DNA of 14,976 nucleotides, taken from assembly GCA_023807065.1 (NCBI GenBank), contig JAJJLU010000888.1:1-14976 (forward strand), given 5' to 3'. Under the pieces are notes generated by a model that saw only the letters and a list, made by a program, of their open reading frames with translations, did no database searches and was not told where the DNA came from. Source of the stretch: Isotricha intestinalis. Lineage: Eukaryota; Ciliophora; Litostomatea; Vestibuliferida; Isotrichidae. The position numbers and the translations under genes were made by a program. How positions within the stretch are numbered: position 1 is the stretch's first letter; each line of letters starts with the position of its first letter. Positions 6,676 through 14,976 of the stretch are shown here, one piece after another.

Positions 6676-8352
6676 ATGATAATTCATAAAAAAGAAGGGC
6701 AAAAAACTGCAATTAAATTATTAAATAAATATGCAGAATCATATAACATATTAAAAGAAGAATATAAATCATTAGAAGATGAAGTAAAAGATTTAAGATT
6801 AAATATAAAAATAAATAAAGAAATAATTGCTGATATTCTTAATTTAAATTCTCCAAATTATAACTCAAAAACCATTACTGAAAAAAAATTAACAAATATA
6901 ATTTCTAAATTAAATGAAGAATTAAACACCATATATTCTCAATGTGAAAAATTATCAAAAGAAAAATTAAATTTAAGAAATAGATTATTAAAACAAGAAG
7001 AATTATATAAAGAAGTAATAGACAAGTTAAAATCAGAAAATGAAAATTATTCAAATAAAATATTTTTATTTCAACAAAATCTGAAAGAAAAAAATAATAT
7101 AATAGAAAAATTAAAATTAACAGCAGAAAGATATAAAGAAGGAATAATTTATGAAAAAGAAATTTTTATAACTCAACCTTCAAAATTAATTTGTCAAATT
7201 AATGATGAATTATTTTTATATAAATCATTATATACAAGATTAATAAATTCAATTCATCAAATAAGAGAAGATAAAGAAAGATATGAAAATTTAAATGAAA
7301 AATTACAAACAGAAAATTCAAAATTAAGACATAAATATATAGTAAGTGTATATAGTGCAAATAGAGAAAAAGAAACAATTTTAACTGAATTAAGTGCTAT
7401 TTCTCAAAATACAAAAAAAAATGATAATGATGATTGTAGAAGTGCAAAAACTTATATTAATTATGATAGAGAAAAATTAACAAAAAAATTAGATAATATG
7501 AGTAATTATTCTAAAACTGGAAATGCTTTAAATGACTTTGATGAAATTTTAAGACATTGTGGAATTAATTTAATGTTATATAGAGAAATTTCTGGGAAGA
7601 AAGAAAATCAAAAATTTATAGAAATTATTGAAATGTTGTTTAAAAGAATTTTAGATAAAAATATGCAAATTTCTTTATTAGAGAAAGAAATTGCTAATTT
7701 AACTGTTAAAAATTTTGAATTAAATAAAATAAATATGAATTTATATGTTGAAAATAATAATTTATTACATAATAAAGATAGTACTTTAAATACTACAAAA
7801 AAAATTCAAGAAAATTTATCAGTTGAAGGTAATAATAATTCAAATACAAAAAATTTAATATTAAAAAGTTTAGATGTTTATGGAAAACAAATTAGAAAAG
7901 AAGAAGAAGATAATATGAATAATCCAAAAGATTCTTTATCATTACAAAATGATTTAGATAGATATATAGCAAGAAAAGAAAGAATTAAAACTGATAATAT
8001 TAGAAAAAAATATAATTATAAAAGAAAAGAATATAAAGATTCTTTTAATACTGATACAATTAAAAATAATAAAAGACAAAATTATACTATTAAAAACAAT
8101 GAAGAAGAAGAAGAAGAAGAAGATTCTGATATTATTGAAAGTAAATATATTGAATTTGAAAGTGATAATGATAATTATGAGACTATTCAAAATACTCAAA
8201 ATAAAAATGATAAAATTACTGCTAATTGTCTTCAAAAAGAAAACAATAAGAAAATAAGTTTCAGTTGTTCTACTTTAAAATATGATAATGAAGGAAAAAA
8301 AAATCATTATTTTGATTCATTTGTAAGTGATTCTGATATAAATAATATATAA
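6676..8352 (+). CDS. Coiled-coil protein of unknown function
   Basis: A 558-residue protein that I do not recognise. Residues about 8-160 and 190-240 are Lys/Glu/Leu/Asn heptad-type coiled coils. A less charged block at about 283-345 (LNDFDEILRHCGINLMLYRE at 285-304, then an amphipathic helix and another coiled coil to about 365) looks like the most conserved-type segment and contains two of the few Cys/His residues. The C-terminal 190 residues are Asn/Lys-rich and probably disordered, with a run of six Glu around 476-481 followed by an acidic Asp/Ser patch. No signal peptide or transmembrane segment is visible. An in-frame TAA at 6670-6672 fixes the start; the stop is TAA. It lies 77 bases upstream of the giant protein on the same strand. 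Coiled-coil architecture beside a dynein light chain would suit a cytoskeletal or basal-body protein, but this is only a guess. Confidence 0.85.
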   Translation: MIIHKKEGQKTAIKLLNKYAESYNILKEEYKSLEDEVKDLRLNIKINKEIIADILNLNSPNYNSKTITEKKLTNIISKLNEELNTIYSQCEKLSKEKLNLRNRLLKQEELYKEVIDKLKSENENYSNKIFLFQQNLKEKNNIIEKLKLTAERYKEGIIYEKEIFITQPSKLICQINDELFLYKSLYTRLINSIHQIREDKERYENLNEKLQTENSKLRHKYIVSVYSANREKETILTELSAISQNTKKNDNDDCRSAKTYINYDREKLTKKLDNMSNYSKTGNALNDFDEILRHCGINLMLYREISGKKENQKFIEIIEMLFKRILDKNMQISLLEKEIANLTVKNFELNKINMNLYVENNNLLHNKDSTLNTTKKIQENLSVEGNNNSNTKNLILKSLDVYGKQIRKEEEDNMNNPKDSLSLQNDLDRYIARKERIKTDNIRKKYNYKRKEYKDSFNTDTIKNNKRQNYTIKNNEEEEEEEDSDIIESKYIEFESDNDNYETIQNTQNKNDKITANCLQKENNKKISFSCSTLKYDNEGKKNHYFDSFVSDSDINNI

Positions 8353-8429
8353 TTGAATTTAATATATAATTTTTATACAAATAAAAAAAAATAAAATATA
8401 TTAATTTCTATTTAGAAAAATAATTAAAA

Positions 8430-11400
8430 ATGTCATCTAAATTGAATTTATCATCTCGTTCACCAAGTAGAGTAAATTCCTCAAATAATGAAAATTCAAT
8501 ATCATCAAACCAAGAATTCAAAAATCAATCATTGCAAAATTTTCAAAATCCAAAATCAAAAACTCAACAAGATTATTTTAAAATAAAAAAAGAATTAGAA
8601 AATCAATTAGAAAATAAAGACATAAAAAATAAAAGAAATCCAAAACAAAATTTTGTAGATAAATTATATTTAAAAAACACAGAAAATATAAATGAATTTT
8701 TCGAAAATAATAAAAGAAATATAAATTTAATAGGAACAAAAGAAATAAATGAAGTACCATCATCACAGGCGTTAGAAACAATAAAAACAAATCAAAAGAA
8801 TTGGACTGAAAGAATTCCAGGTTTAAAATACGTAAATCCAGAGAAAAATAAATATAATGAAGAATTAACTTTAACTCCTCTTCCTGAAAAAAAATTGGGA
8901 AAATTATGGGAAAACGAACAACAAAAAAAAGAATATGATAAAGCAGAAAGAAAAGCAAAAGTTATGAGAACAATAGAATATACTCATGCTATTACTGATG
9001 GAAAAAAAAATAAGAGAATTCCTTTTGAAGAATTAATGAAATCAAATATTCCACATAAAGATGTTATTATTACTAAAAATGGAATTAAAGTTTCTAACAT
9101 TAAAAACAACCCTAATGTTAATGAAGAAGATAAAGAAAGATTTTATTCTGTTTTATTACAAAAGTTTTTTAGGAAAATTAATACTATCTGTAAAATATTA
9201 AAAAAAAAATCTCTTAATCAAAATAATAATAATGATAGCATTGTCAGTGGGAATAATATTCTAGGTAATTTTAACGAATATTCCAACAATAATTATTTAT
9301 TAAATAGTAATTTGAATTTTGATAATTGGGAAAATAATAATTTTGACAATAATTTAAAATTTAATGAAGATAATAAGATTAATAATAATAGTCCAAGTAA
9401 GGAAGATGATTATTTAAAGTCTTTTCATGAAAATAATAATGAATATGAAGAAAATAAAGATAATAATATGAAAGAAAATAGTATGAATCAAGAATATAAT
9501 TTAAATGATCAAAATAATTTAGATAATAGACAAATCACAGAAAATGAAGATGAAAAGAATTATATTTTTAATAATCTTTTAAATAATAATAATAATGAAA
9601 ATGATCCTTTTGATAAATTATATTCAAACAGGGAAAGTAAAACTAGTCTTTATTCAAATAAAAAAAGTTACAAAAATTTGAATTCAAATAGAGAAAGTGA
9701 AAATCCAAATAATATGAGTAAAAATAATGTAAATATCAAATTAAGAAATAGCTTTGAAAATATAGGTAATAATAATTCAAAAAATAATTCAATAAAAAAT
9801 AATGAGAATTTAAATATAAAATTTTCAGAAATGAATAAAGGAAAAAAAGAAGAAGATTTAAATAGAAATAATTTATTAAATAAAAAAAAATTAGATAATA
9901 TTCCACAAGATAATAATTCTATTTCAGAAAATGAAAACAATATAAATATGTCTCTAAATCATGAATATAAGAATCATGAAAATAATTTAAACCAAATGAA
10001 TGATGATACAAATCAAAATAATGTCATAAAAAATAATGAAAATCAAAAAAAAAAAATTGCAGAGTTAATTAAATTAAATTTACAAAATAAAATAACAAAT
10101 CTAAGAAAAAATATTTTTAATGAATTAAAACTTTATAACGAATTAAGAAAAAGAAGTTTGAAATATAATCAATCACAAGAGAATAAGAATAAAAAAAATT
10201 CAAATATGAGTGATAGTGTTCAAGTTAATTATTATACATTTGAAGATGAAAAATTAATGGAATCAAGTAATTTTGTGCAATATCTTGGTAGAAATAATAC
10301 AAATAGAACAAACAAAAATAATAATTCAATAAATTCATTAAATTCTTTAAATAATCGAGAATATGATAATCATTATTCTCAAAATATAAATGAAAAAATA
10401 ATTCAGAAAAATCCTTGTATAATAATTAAAGAACCTTCAATATTCAAAAAGAAAGATATTGATAAAATCATTTTTTTACAATCAAATATAAGAAATTATT
10501 TAAATAATAAAAACATACAAAATGATAATAAAGATAAATTAAAGAAAAATAAGAATAAATTAAATTCAAATTTAGTACCTATGAATCAAAATAATTTAAA
10601 TGAAGAAAATTCAAGAATTTCAACACATATTAAAATAAAACAAAAGCCAAGTTCAACTTTTATTGAAGTTAGTGAATATACAAATAATAATAATGTTATA
10701 TTTAATAAAAGAGAAAATATTAAAGGTGATACATTAATTAAAACTTCAACTCTTATAAAGAAATATAATATAAATGGAAATAGTTTAATTTTAGATAAAG
10801 AAAATGATGAATTATTTCAAAATGAATCTAATTTAAATGATGGAAATGAAAATAAAAAAAAGAATCTTTCAAATTCAAATAATAAAATATTTATTGATTC
10901 TAAAAGTTATGATATAAATGAACATATTATTGATCAAAAAGATTATAATAAATTAAATGAAAATAATAAATTAAATAAAAAAATTATATTTAATGATAAT
11001 TTAAGTAATTCTACAAATAGTAAAAATAAGGAAAATCCAAATTATCAAAATGATATAACTCCAGATGATAAAAATAATATAAATCCAAATAAAAATGAAA
11101 ACAATATTAATGATGAAATAAAAGATAATAAAGATATTTCAGAGGAAACAATGATGAATTATTCTCATAATAAAACAATGGAAAAAACACTAAAATCATT
11201 AAACTATGAAAATCAAATAAAATCAAATAACAATGCAAATTTAATCGAAGATATACAAGAAGATGATTCATCATCTAAGAAAAATTCAATAAAATCAAAT
11301 AAAGTAAATTCAAAAACAAGTTCAATTGAAAATTCATTTAAAAATGAAAATAATGAAAAAGAAAAAGAATTGTATCAAGACCCAAACAATGAAAATATGA

Positions 11401-14400
11401 TATTAACAAATAAATTTTCAGAAAGAGAAAATGAATATAATATAAGTGGAATAATAAATGAATCAAAAAATGATATTATAAGAGGAACTCTATCAAATAT
11501 TTCTGGAATAAATAATATAGAAGAAGAAAAGAAAAGTAATGATGAATATGATAAAGAAAATGAAATTTATGGTGAAAATGAACAACTTGAATCATCTGAT
11601 GAAGAAATTGATAATAAACCAAATAATGAAAAAGATATAGAAGAAATTAAAAATAATAGAACAAGTGAAAATAAAGAAAATAAAATCATTAATGAATCAA
11701 ATAACCAAACTTTATATGAAATGGTAGGTGAAATAAAAGATATAAAAAATTCAATTAAAAATTATAATAACAATAGAAATAATACAAATGATTTAGATCA
11801 TAATCAATTTAATGAAGGTTATTCTGATGAAAATAATGATTTGAAAAAAAATAATGGTAATCCAAAAATAAATATTAAAACATATAAAGAAGAAGATAGT
11901 AATACATTTTCTAATTTAGATAATAAAAATAGTGAAGGAATAAGAAGTATAGAAGATTATTTATCAAATAGAAATTCTGGAATCAAAAGAGAAGAATTTG
12001 AAAATCATATTTTATTTAATCAAAATCAATTTTTAGATAATCAAGAAAGTAATAATACTTTAAATAATGAAAAAAATAAAACATATCATTTATCTGGAAT
12101 TATATCTGGAAATAAAAATAATAATGATAATAATAATAATAATAATAATAATAAATTCAAAAATAATGATACTTCAAGTGATAAAGAAAAGGAAGAAGAA
12201 GAAGAATCAGAAGAAGAAAATGAAGAAGAAAAAGAAAAAGAAAATAAAGATGCTAATATATATGAAAAAAAAGAAGATATAGATGAAGATGAAATTGAAA
12301 ATCAAGAACATTATTCAGAAAAAGGCTTTATTCCAGGAAAAAACAATGAGGAAATTGATAATGATAATAAAAGAAATAAAAAAATTATTCCAATCAGACA
12401 AATAAGAAATCAAAATAAAGATAGTAAAATTAAAATTTTTAAAGAGAATATTCCTTTTAATAATAAAGAAAACGATGAAAATTTAAAAGAAAGAAATATT
12501 CTTTCTGAAAATATTCAAAGTGATAATATAAATGAAAACATTAATGAAAATAATATTATAAATGAAAATATTCAAGGAAACATTCCAGGACAAAATAATG
12601 AAAATATTAAAGGATATATTTCAGGAAATATTAAAAAAAATGATGATATTAACGAAAATATTAAGGGAAATATTCCTGGACAAATAAAAGATAATAAAAA
12701 CTTTAATGATAATATTAAAGAATATATTCCAGACCAAATTAATGAAAATAATAATAATGACAACGAAAATATTAAAAGAAATAATCAAAGTCAAATTAAA
12801 GATAATAATAGTATTAATGATAATATTAAAGGATATATTCCAGGTCAAACTAATGAAATCAACAAAGGAGAAATTCTTAATGAAAATGAAGAAAATGAAA
12901 AAATCATAAATGAAAATATCGAAGGTTATATTCCAGGAAAAAATAAAAAAAACAAAAGTAACATAAATGAAAATATTAAAGGAAATATCCCAGGAGAACC
13001 ATATAAAAAGAATAATATTGAAAATAAGAATATTAAAGGAAATATTCGTGGAAAAAAAAAAGAAAATAATGAAATAATAAATGAAAGAGAAAATGGTATT
13101 ATTTCTGGAAACAATAATAAAAAGAATAATTTAGAAGAAAATATGAGTGGGTATATTCCTGGGAAAAAAAAAGAAAATGATGATTATTTAAATGAAAATG
13201 AAAGTGAAATTATTCCAGAAACAAAAGAAAAAAGAATAAAAAATTATTCTAAATCATCATATAAAGATGATGAGAATGAAAATGAAAATGAAAATGAAGA
13301 AATTAAATATAATTATAATTCTCAAAGAATATATAATAATAATAATTCAAGAATAATTTTAAAATATGGAAATAACAGAAATAACTATTATGATAAAATC
13401 ATTTATTTAAATCAAAAAGATAAATTAAATAAAATAAGTTTTATCCAAAAAGAATTTTTAAAAAAATATTATACAAAAAAATATACACAAGAAAATTTAA
13501 AAAACAATTTAAAAGAAAACAAAAAAGGTAGAATAATATATAATAATAAAAAGGAACTTCAATTCACAAGAAATAAAAGTTTTGATGTGTTACAAAATAA
13601 AGATGAAAAAGAAGAGAATGAAAATATTAAAAATGAAAAAAACATCAATAAAAAATTATCTCCAACAATGGAAAAAATAAAAAAATCTTTAGAAGAAAAA
13701 ATAGAAAAAGCAAATAAAATAAAAAATAAAATGAATGAGGAAGAAGAAGATGAAAAAATGAATAGTATAAGAGATAATAAAAGAAATTTATCTTCTTGTA
13801 AAAGTGTTGATGAAACAATTTCAGATTCTTCAAATAATGCAAGACAAAGATTATTAAGAAGGATTTTAAAGAAACAAAATAAAAAATATATGAGTGATTT
13901 ACAACAACCTGAAAAAGATTTTAAAAAAAATGAAAAAACTAAAAAAATGTTAATAAATATTTCTAAAAGATTTTTACCCACAATTTTAATTAAAATTTTT
14001 AATCTTCATTGGGAAAGATATTTAATTACTATTTTAAATCATAGAAATATTAAAGAAAGAAAAAAAATACTATTATTATCATTTTTTAATAAACGTTTAA
14101 ATCAATTAAGAAGATATTTATATAGATGGTTAGGACCAAAAAATAAAAAAATTTTAAATTTAATTCAATATAAATTATCAGATTCAATTTATAAAAAAAG
14201 AACAAAAAATCTTTTTAATACTCTTCTTTCTATTTTTTATAAAAATTTCTTTTATCGATTAGTCCTTTTATATTTATTTAAAAAAGGAATAGATTTTAAT
14301 TCAAATATTTTAATTACATTTTTAAATAAAGGATTTAACCATAGATATTTATTTACCTTGTATCAATGTTTATTATTAAAATTAACTAATAATTCAAATT

Positions 14401-14729
14401 ATCCTCAAAGTGATTATTCTCTTGTAAATTATATTAGAACAATTGATGAAATGAATAATTCTAATAATAAAGAAAAAATTAATAAATATTTCAATGAAAA
14501 TCATAAAAACCAAATTTATAAGAAAAAAAGTATAAATAAATCATTTGATAAGCAAAGTGATATATCTATTGATGATTATGACAAAAATTCTGATTCATTC
14601 AAAGGAAGTCTAAATTTAAGTAATTATTCAATAGAAAATTTATCAGATATTAATCTAAATGGAACTTATCATTCTCAAAGACCACCTGTTATCATTAGTA
14701 AAACAATAAATTTAAAAAAAGATAAATAA
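8430..14729 (+). CDS. Giant Asn/Lys/Glu-rich protein with IQ-like motifs and NENIKGxIPG repeats
   Basis: A single uninterrupted frame of 2099 residues, unrecognised. Residues 1-110 are Ser/Asn/Gln-rich. Residues about 118-262 look like a folded or conserved module, with both early tryptophans (W125, W160) and motifs such as ERIPGLKYV. From about 263 to 1370 it is mostly low-complexity Asn/Asp/Glu/Lys/Ser. Within that, an IQ-like motif lies at 683-694 (LQSNIRNYLNNK), an 8-Asn run follows residue 1233, and an acidic Glu patch follows. Residues 1378-1598 are a 12-unit peptide repeat described separately. A second IQ-like motif starts at I1672 (IQKEFLKKYYTK). The C-terminal part, about 1850-2020, is basic, helical and rich in Leu/Phe/Arg (for example FFNKRLNQLRRYLYRW ending at W1900), somewhat like Sfi1 or giant-cytoskeletal helical repeats. 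IQ motifs bind calmodulin or centrin in known proteins. An in-frame TAA at 8421-8423 fixes the start. No signal peptide or membrane helix is clear. Confidence 0.85.
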   Translation: MSSKLNLSSRSPSRVNSSNNENSISSNQEFKNQSLQNFQNPKSKTQQDYFKIKKELENQLENKDIKNKRNPKQNFVDKLYLKNTENINEFFENNKRNINLIGTKEINEVPSSQALETIKTNQKNWTERIPGLKYVNPEKNKYNEELTLTPLPEKKLGKLWENEQQKKEYDKAERKAKVMRTIEYTHAITDGKKNKRIPFEELMKSNIPHKDVIITKNGIKVSNIKNNPNVNEEDKERFYSVLLQKFFRKINTICKILKKKSLNQNNNNDSIVSGNNILGNFNEYSNNNYLLNSNLNFDNWENNNFDNNLKFNEDNKINNNSPSKEDDYLKSFHENNNEYEENKDNNMKENSMNQEYNLNDQNNLDNRQITENEDEKNYIFNNLLNNNNNENDPFDKLYSNRESKTSLYSNKKSYKNLNSNRESENPNNMSKNNVNIKLRNSFENIGNNNSKNNSIKNNENLNIKFSEMNKGKKEEDLNRNNLLNKKKLDNIPQDNNSISENENNINMSLNHEYKNHENNLNQMNDDTNQNNVIKNNENQKKKIAELIKLNLQNKITNLRKNIFNELKLYNELRKRSLKYNQSQENKNKKNSNMSDSVQVNYYTFEDEKLMESSNFVQYLGRNNTNRTNKNNNSINSLNSLNNREYDNHYSQNINEKIIQKNPCIIIKEPSIFKKKDIDKIIFLQSNIRNYLNNKNIQNDNKDKLKKNKNKLNSNLVPMNQNNLNEENSRISTHIKIKQKPSSTFIEVSEYTNNNNVIFNKRENIKGDTLIKTSTLIKKYNINGNSLILDKENDELFQNESNLNDGNENKKKNLSNSNNKIFIDSKSYDINEHIIDQKDYNKLNENNKLNKKIIFNDNLSNSTNSKNKENPNYQNDITPDDKNNINPNKNENNINDEIKDNKDISEETMMNYSHNKTMEKTLKSLNYENQIKSNNNANLIEDIQEDDSSSKKNSIKSNKVNSKTSSIENSFKNENNEKEKELYQDPNNENMILTNKFSERENEYNISGIINESKNDIIRGTLSNISGINNIEEEKKSNDEYDKENEIYGENEQLESSDEEIDNKPNNEKDIEEIKNNRTSENKENKIINESNNQTLYEMVGEIKDIKNSIKNYNNNRNNTNDLDHNQFNEGYSDENNDLKKNNGNPKINIKTYKEEDSNTFSNLDNKNSEGIRSIEDYLSNRNSGIKREEFENHILFNQNQFLDNQESNNTLNNEKNKTYHLSGIISGNKNNNDNNNNNNNNKFKNNDTSSDKEKEEEEESEEENEEEKEKENKDANIYEKKEDIDEDEIENQEHYSEKGFIPGKNNEEIDNDNKRNKKIIPIRQIRNQNKDSKIKIFKENIPFNNKENDENLKERNILSENIQSDNINENINENNIINENIQGNIPGQNNENIKGYISGNIKKNDDINENIKGNIPGQIKDNKNFNDNIKEYIPDQINENNNNDNENIKRNNQSQIKDNNSINDNIKGYIPGQTNEINKGEILNENEENEKIINENIEGYIPGKNKKNKSNINENIKGNIPGEPYKKNNIENKNIKGNIRGKKKENNEIINERENGIISGNNNKKNNLEENMSGYIPGKKKENDDYLNENESEIIPETKEKRIKNYSKSSYKDDENENENENEEIKYNYNSQRIYNNNNSRIILKYGNNRNNYYDKIIYLNQKDKLNKISFIQKEFLKKYYTKKYTQENLKNNLKENKKGRIIYNNKKELQFTRNKSFDVLQNKDEKEENENIKNEKNINKKLSPTMEKIKKSLEEKIEKANKIKNKMNEEEEDEKMNSIRDNKRNLSSCKSVDETISDSSNNARQRLLRRILKKQNKKYMSDLQQPEKDFKKNEKTKKMLINISKRFLPTILIKIFNLHWERYLITILNHRNIKERKKILLLSFFNKRLNQLRRYLYRWLGPKNKKILNLIQYKLSDSIYKKRTKNLFNTLLSIFYKNFFYRLVLLYLFKKGIDFNSNILITFLNKGFNHRYLFTLYQCLLLKLTNNSNYPQSDYSLVNYIRTIDEMNNSNNKEKINKYFNENHKNQIYKKKSINKSFDKQSDISIDDYDKNSDSFKGSLNLSNYSIENLSDINLNGTYHSQRPPVIISKTINLKKDK
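12129..12152 (+). repeat. AAT trinucleotide repeat (eight copies), poly-Asn
   Basis: Eight consecutive AAT codons follow Asp1233 in the giant protein and encode an Asn run. It is flanked by further Asn codons and by a GAA-rich stretch (about 12182-12245) that encodes Glu. This is a typical slippage-prone microsatellite in an AT-rich genome. Confidence 0.9.
12561..13223 (+). repeat. Coding tandem repeat, 12 units of NENIKGxIPGx, 54-57 bp period
   Basis: Residues 1378-1598 of the giant protein contain twelve 11-residue cores close to NENIKG(N/Y)IPG(Q/K). The cores begin at residues 1378, 1390, 1408, 1426, 1445, 1463, 1494, 1513, 1532, 1551, 1569 and 1588. Most are spaced 18 or 19 residues apart. 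One step is short (12) and one is long (31, which equals 12 plus 19 and contains a degenerate half-unit, NEINKGEIL). Linkers are Asn/Lys-rich, often IKDN or KKEN. The DNA units have diverged but keep the pattern AATGAAAATATTAAAGGA. An isolated half-unit (GFIPGK) occurs earlier at residues 1299-1304. Conservation of the Ile-Pro-Gly core while linkers vary suggests selection on the peptide. Confidence 0.9.
13276..13299 (+). repeat. Short GAAAAT hexamer repeat (Glu-Asn run)
   Basis: About four imperfect GAAAAT/GAGAAT copies encode alternating Glu-Asn just downstream of the IPG repeat array in the giant protein. It is low complexity with no further signal. Confidence 0.6.
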
Positions 14730-14829
14730 ATTAACTTATTATAAATTAAAAATATTTATAAACAATAGAAAGAATTAATTTAAAAAAAATAAATAAAATA
14801 TTTAAATAAATTAAATTAAATAAATAAAG

Positions 14830-14976
14830 ATGAGTTCAACTAAAGTAGTAATAAAATGTTCAGATATGCCAGAAAAGATTCAATTAGAAGCAATATCACA
14901 AGGTATTCAAGCTTTTTTTAGAAATCCACCTACTAATCCAGAAAATCCAAGTGATTCATATATGAAAATTGCAGAA
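14830..14976 (+). CDS. LC8-type dynein light chain, 5' part (runs off the window)
   Basis: The first 49 codons are present and the frame is still open at the window end. The start MSSTKVVIKCSDMPEKIQLE matches the N-terminal strand and first helix of the LC8/DYNLL and DNAL4 light-chain family (pattern V-I-K-x-S/A-D-M-x-E-x-M/I-Q-x-x-A). These small proteins (about 90-105 residues) dimerise and bind peptide motifs in dynein intermediate chains and many other partners. The SDMPE motif is also seen in axonemal DNAL4-type chains, so I do not choose between the two. Residues about 31-45 (RNPPTNPENPSDSYMK) make the stretch between helix 1 and the expected 'IAxxIKKEFD' helix several residues longer and more Pro/Asn-rich than in animal LC8. 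ATG lies in an A-rich context, 100 bases after the stop of the giant gene. Confidence 0.85.
   Translation, partial: MSSTKVVIKCSDMPEKIQLEAISQGIQAFFRNPPTNPENPSDSYMKIAE

Noticed and set aside
12561..13223. CRISPR-like array in the 54-57 bp periodic region
   Set aside because: The repeat is entirely in frame within one long coding sequence, units are divergent at the DNA level, and the conservation is at the peptide level.
7954..14000. Several short open frames opposite or out of frame with the coiled-coil and giant genes (Phe/Ile/Leu-rich or Lys/Ile-rich), some looking like transmembrane peptides
   Set aside because: All are shadows of the long real frames, have biased antisense composition, and have no independent start context.
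1..14976. A low-GC bacterial genome (Mycoplasma-like) as the source
   Set aside because: CCDC47, a NAP-family chaperone, a dynein light chain and spliceosomal introns are eukaryotic; no ribosome-binding sites or operon-like overlaps are seen.

Overview
The window looks like the end of a nuclear chromosome from a very AT-rich protist, most likely a ciliate macronuclear chromosome. Four copies of a C-rich heptamer (CCCCAAT) open the window in the orientation expected of a left-hand telomere. The genes are eukaryotic (PAT-complex CCDC47, a NAP/SET histone chaperone, an LC8-type dynein light chain, an FHA protein with spliceosomal GT-AG introns). Start codons sit in A-rich contexts, arginine is mostly AGA, and intergenic DNA is almost pure A/T. 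The standard genetic code fits: glutamine is CAA, all six genes whose ends are visible stop at TAA, and none contains an internal TAA, TAG or TGA. From memory, a C4A2T telomere, standard code and extreme AT content together suggest a litostome (rumen/trichostome) ciliate. That placement is an inference I cannot check here.

Layout. Positions 1-30 hold the telomere-like repeat. Positions 31-588 hold a broken gene on the + strand whose pieces match the BspA-like leucine-rich-repeat (DUF285) family. Positions 817-1928 (- strand) hold a double-FHA protein gene; I reconstruct two small 5' introns, which lengthen the protein from 229 to 325 residues. Positions 2161-3537 (- strand) encode a coiled-coil protein with a long glutamate tail. 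It shares a 78-base divergent promoter region with a short NAP/SET-type chaperone at 3616-4350 (+ strand). CCDC47 follows at 4434-5777. After an 898-base gene-poor gap come an unrecognised coiled-coil protein (6676-8352), a 2099-residue Asn/Lys/Glu-rich giant protein (8430-14729), and the 5' end of an LC8-type dynein light chain (14830 to the window end).

The genes do not form one pathway: CCDC47 belongs to membrane-protein biogenesis at the ER and NAP to chromatin. The last three (coiled coil, giant protein with IQ-like motifs, dynein light chain) could be cytoskeletal, but only the light chain is recognisable by family.

The least explained structure is in the giant protein: a 12-unit tandem peptide repeat with an 18-19-residue period and consensus NENIKGxIPGx, followed by an IQ-like motif and an Arg/Trp-containing helical C-terminus.
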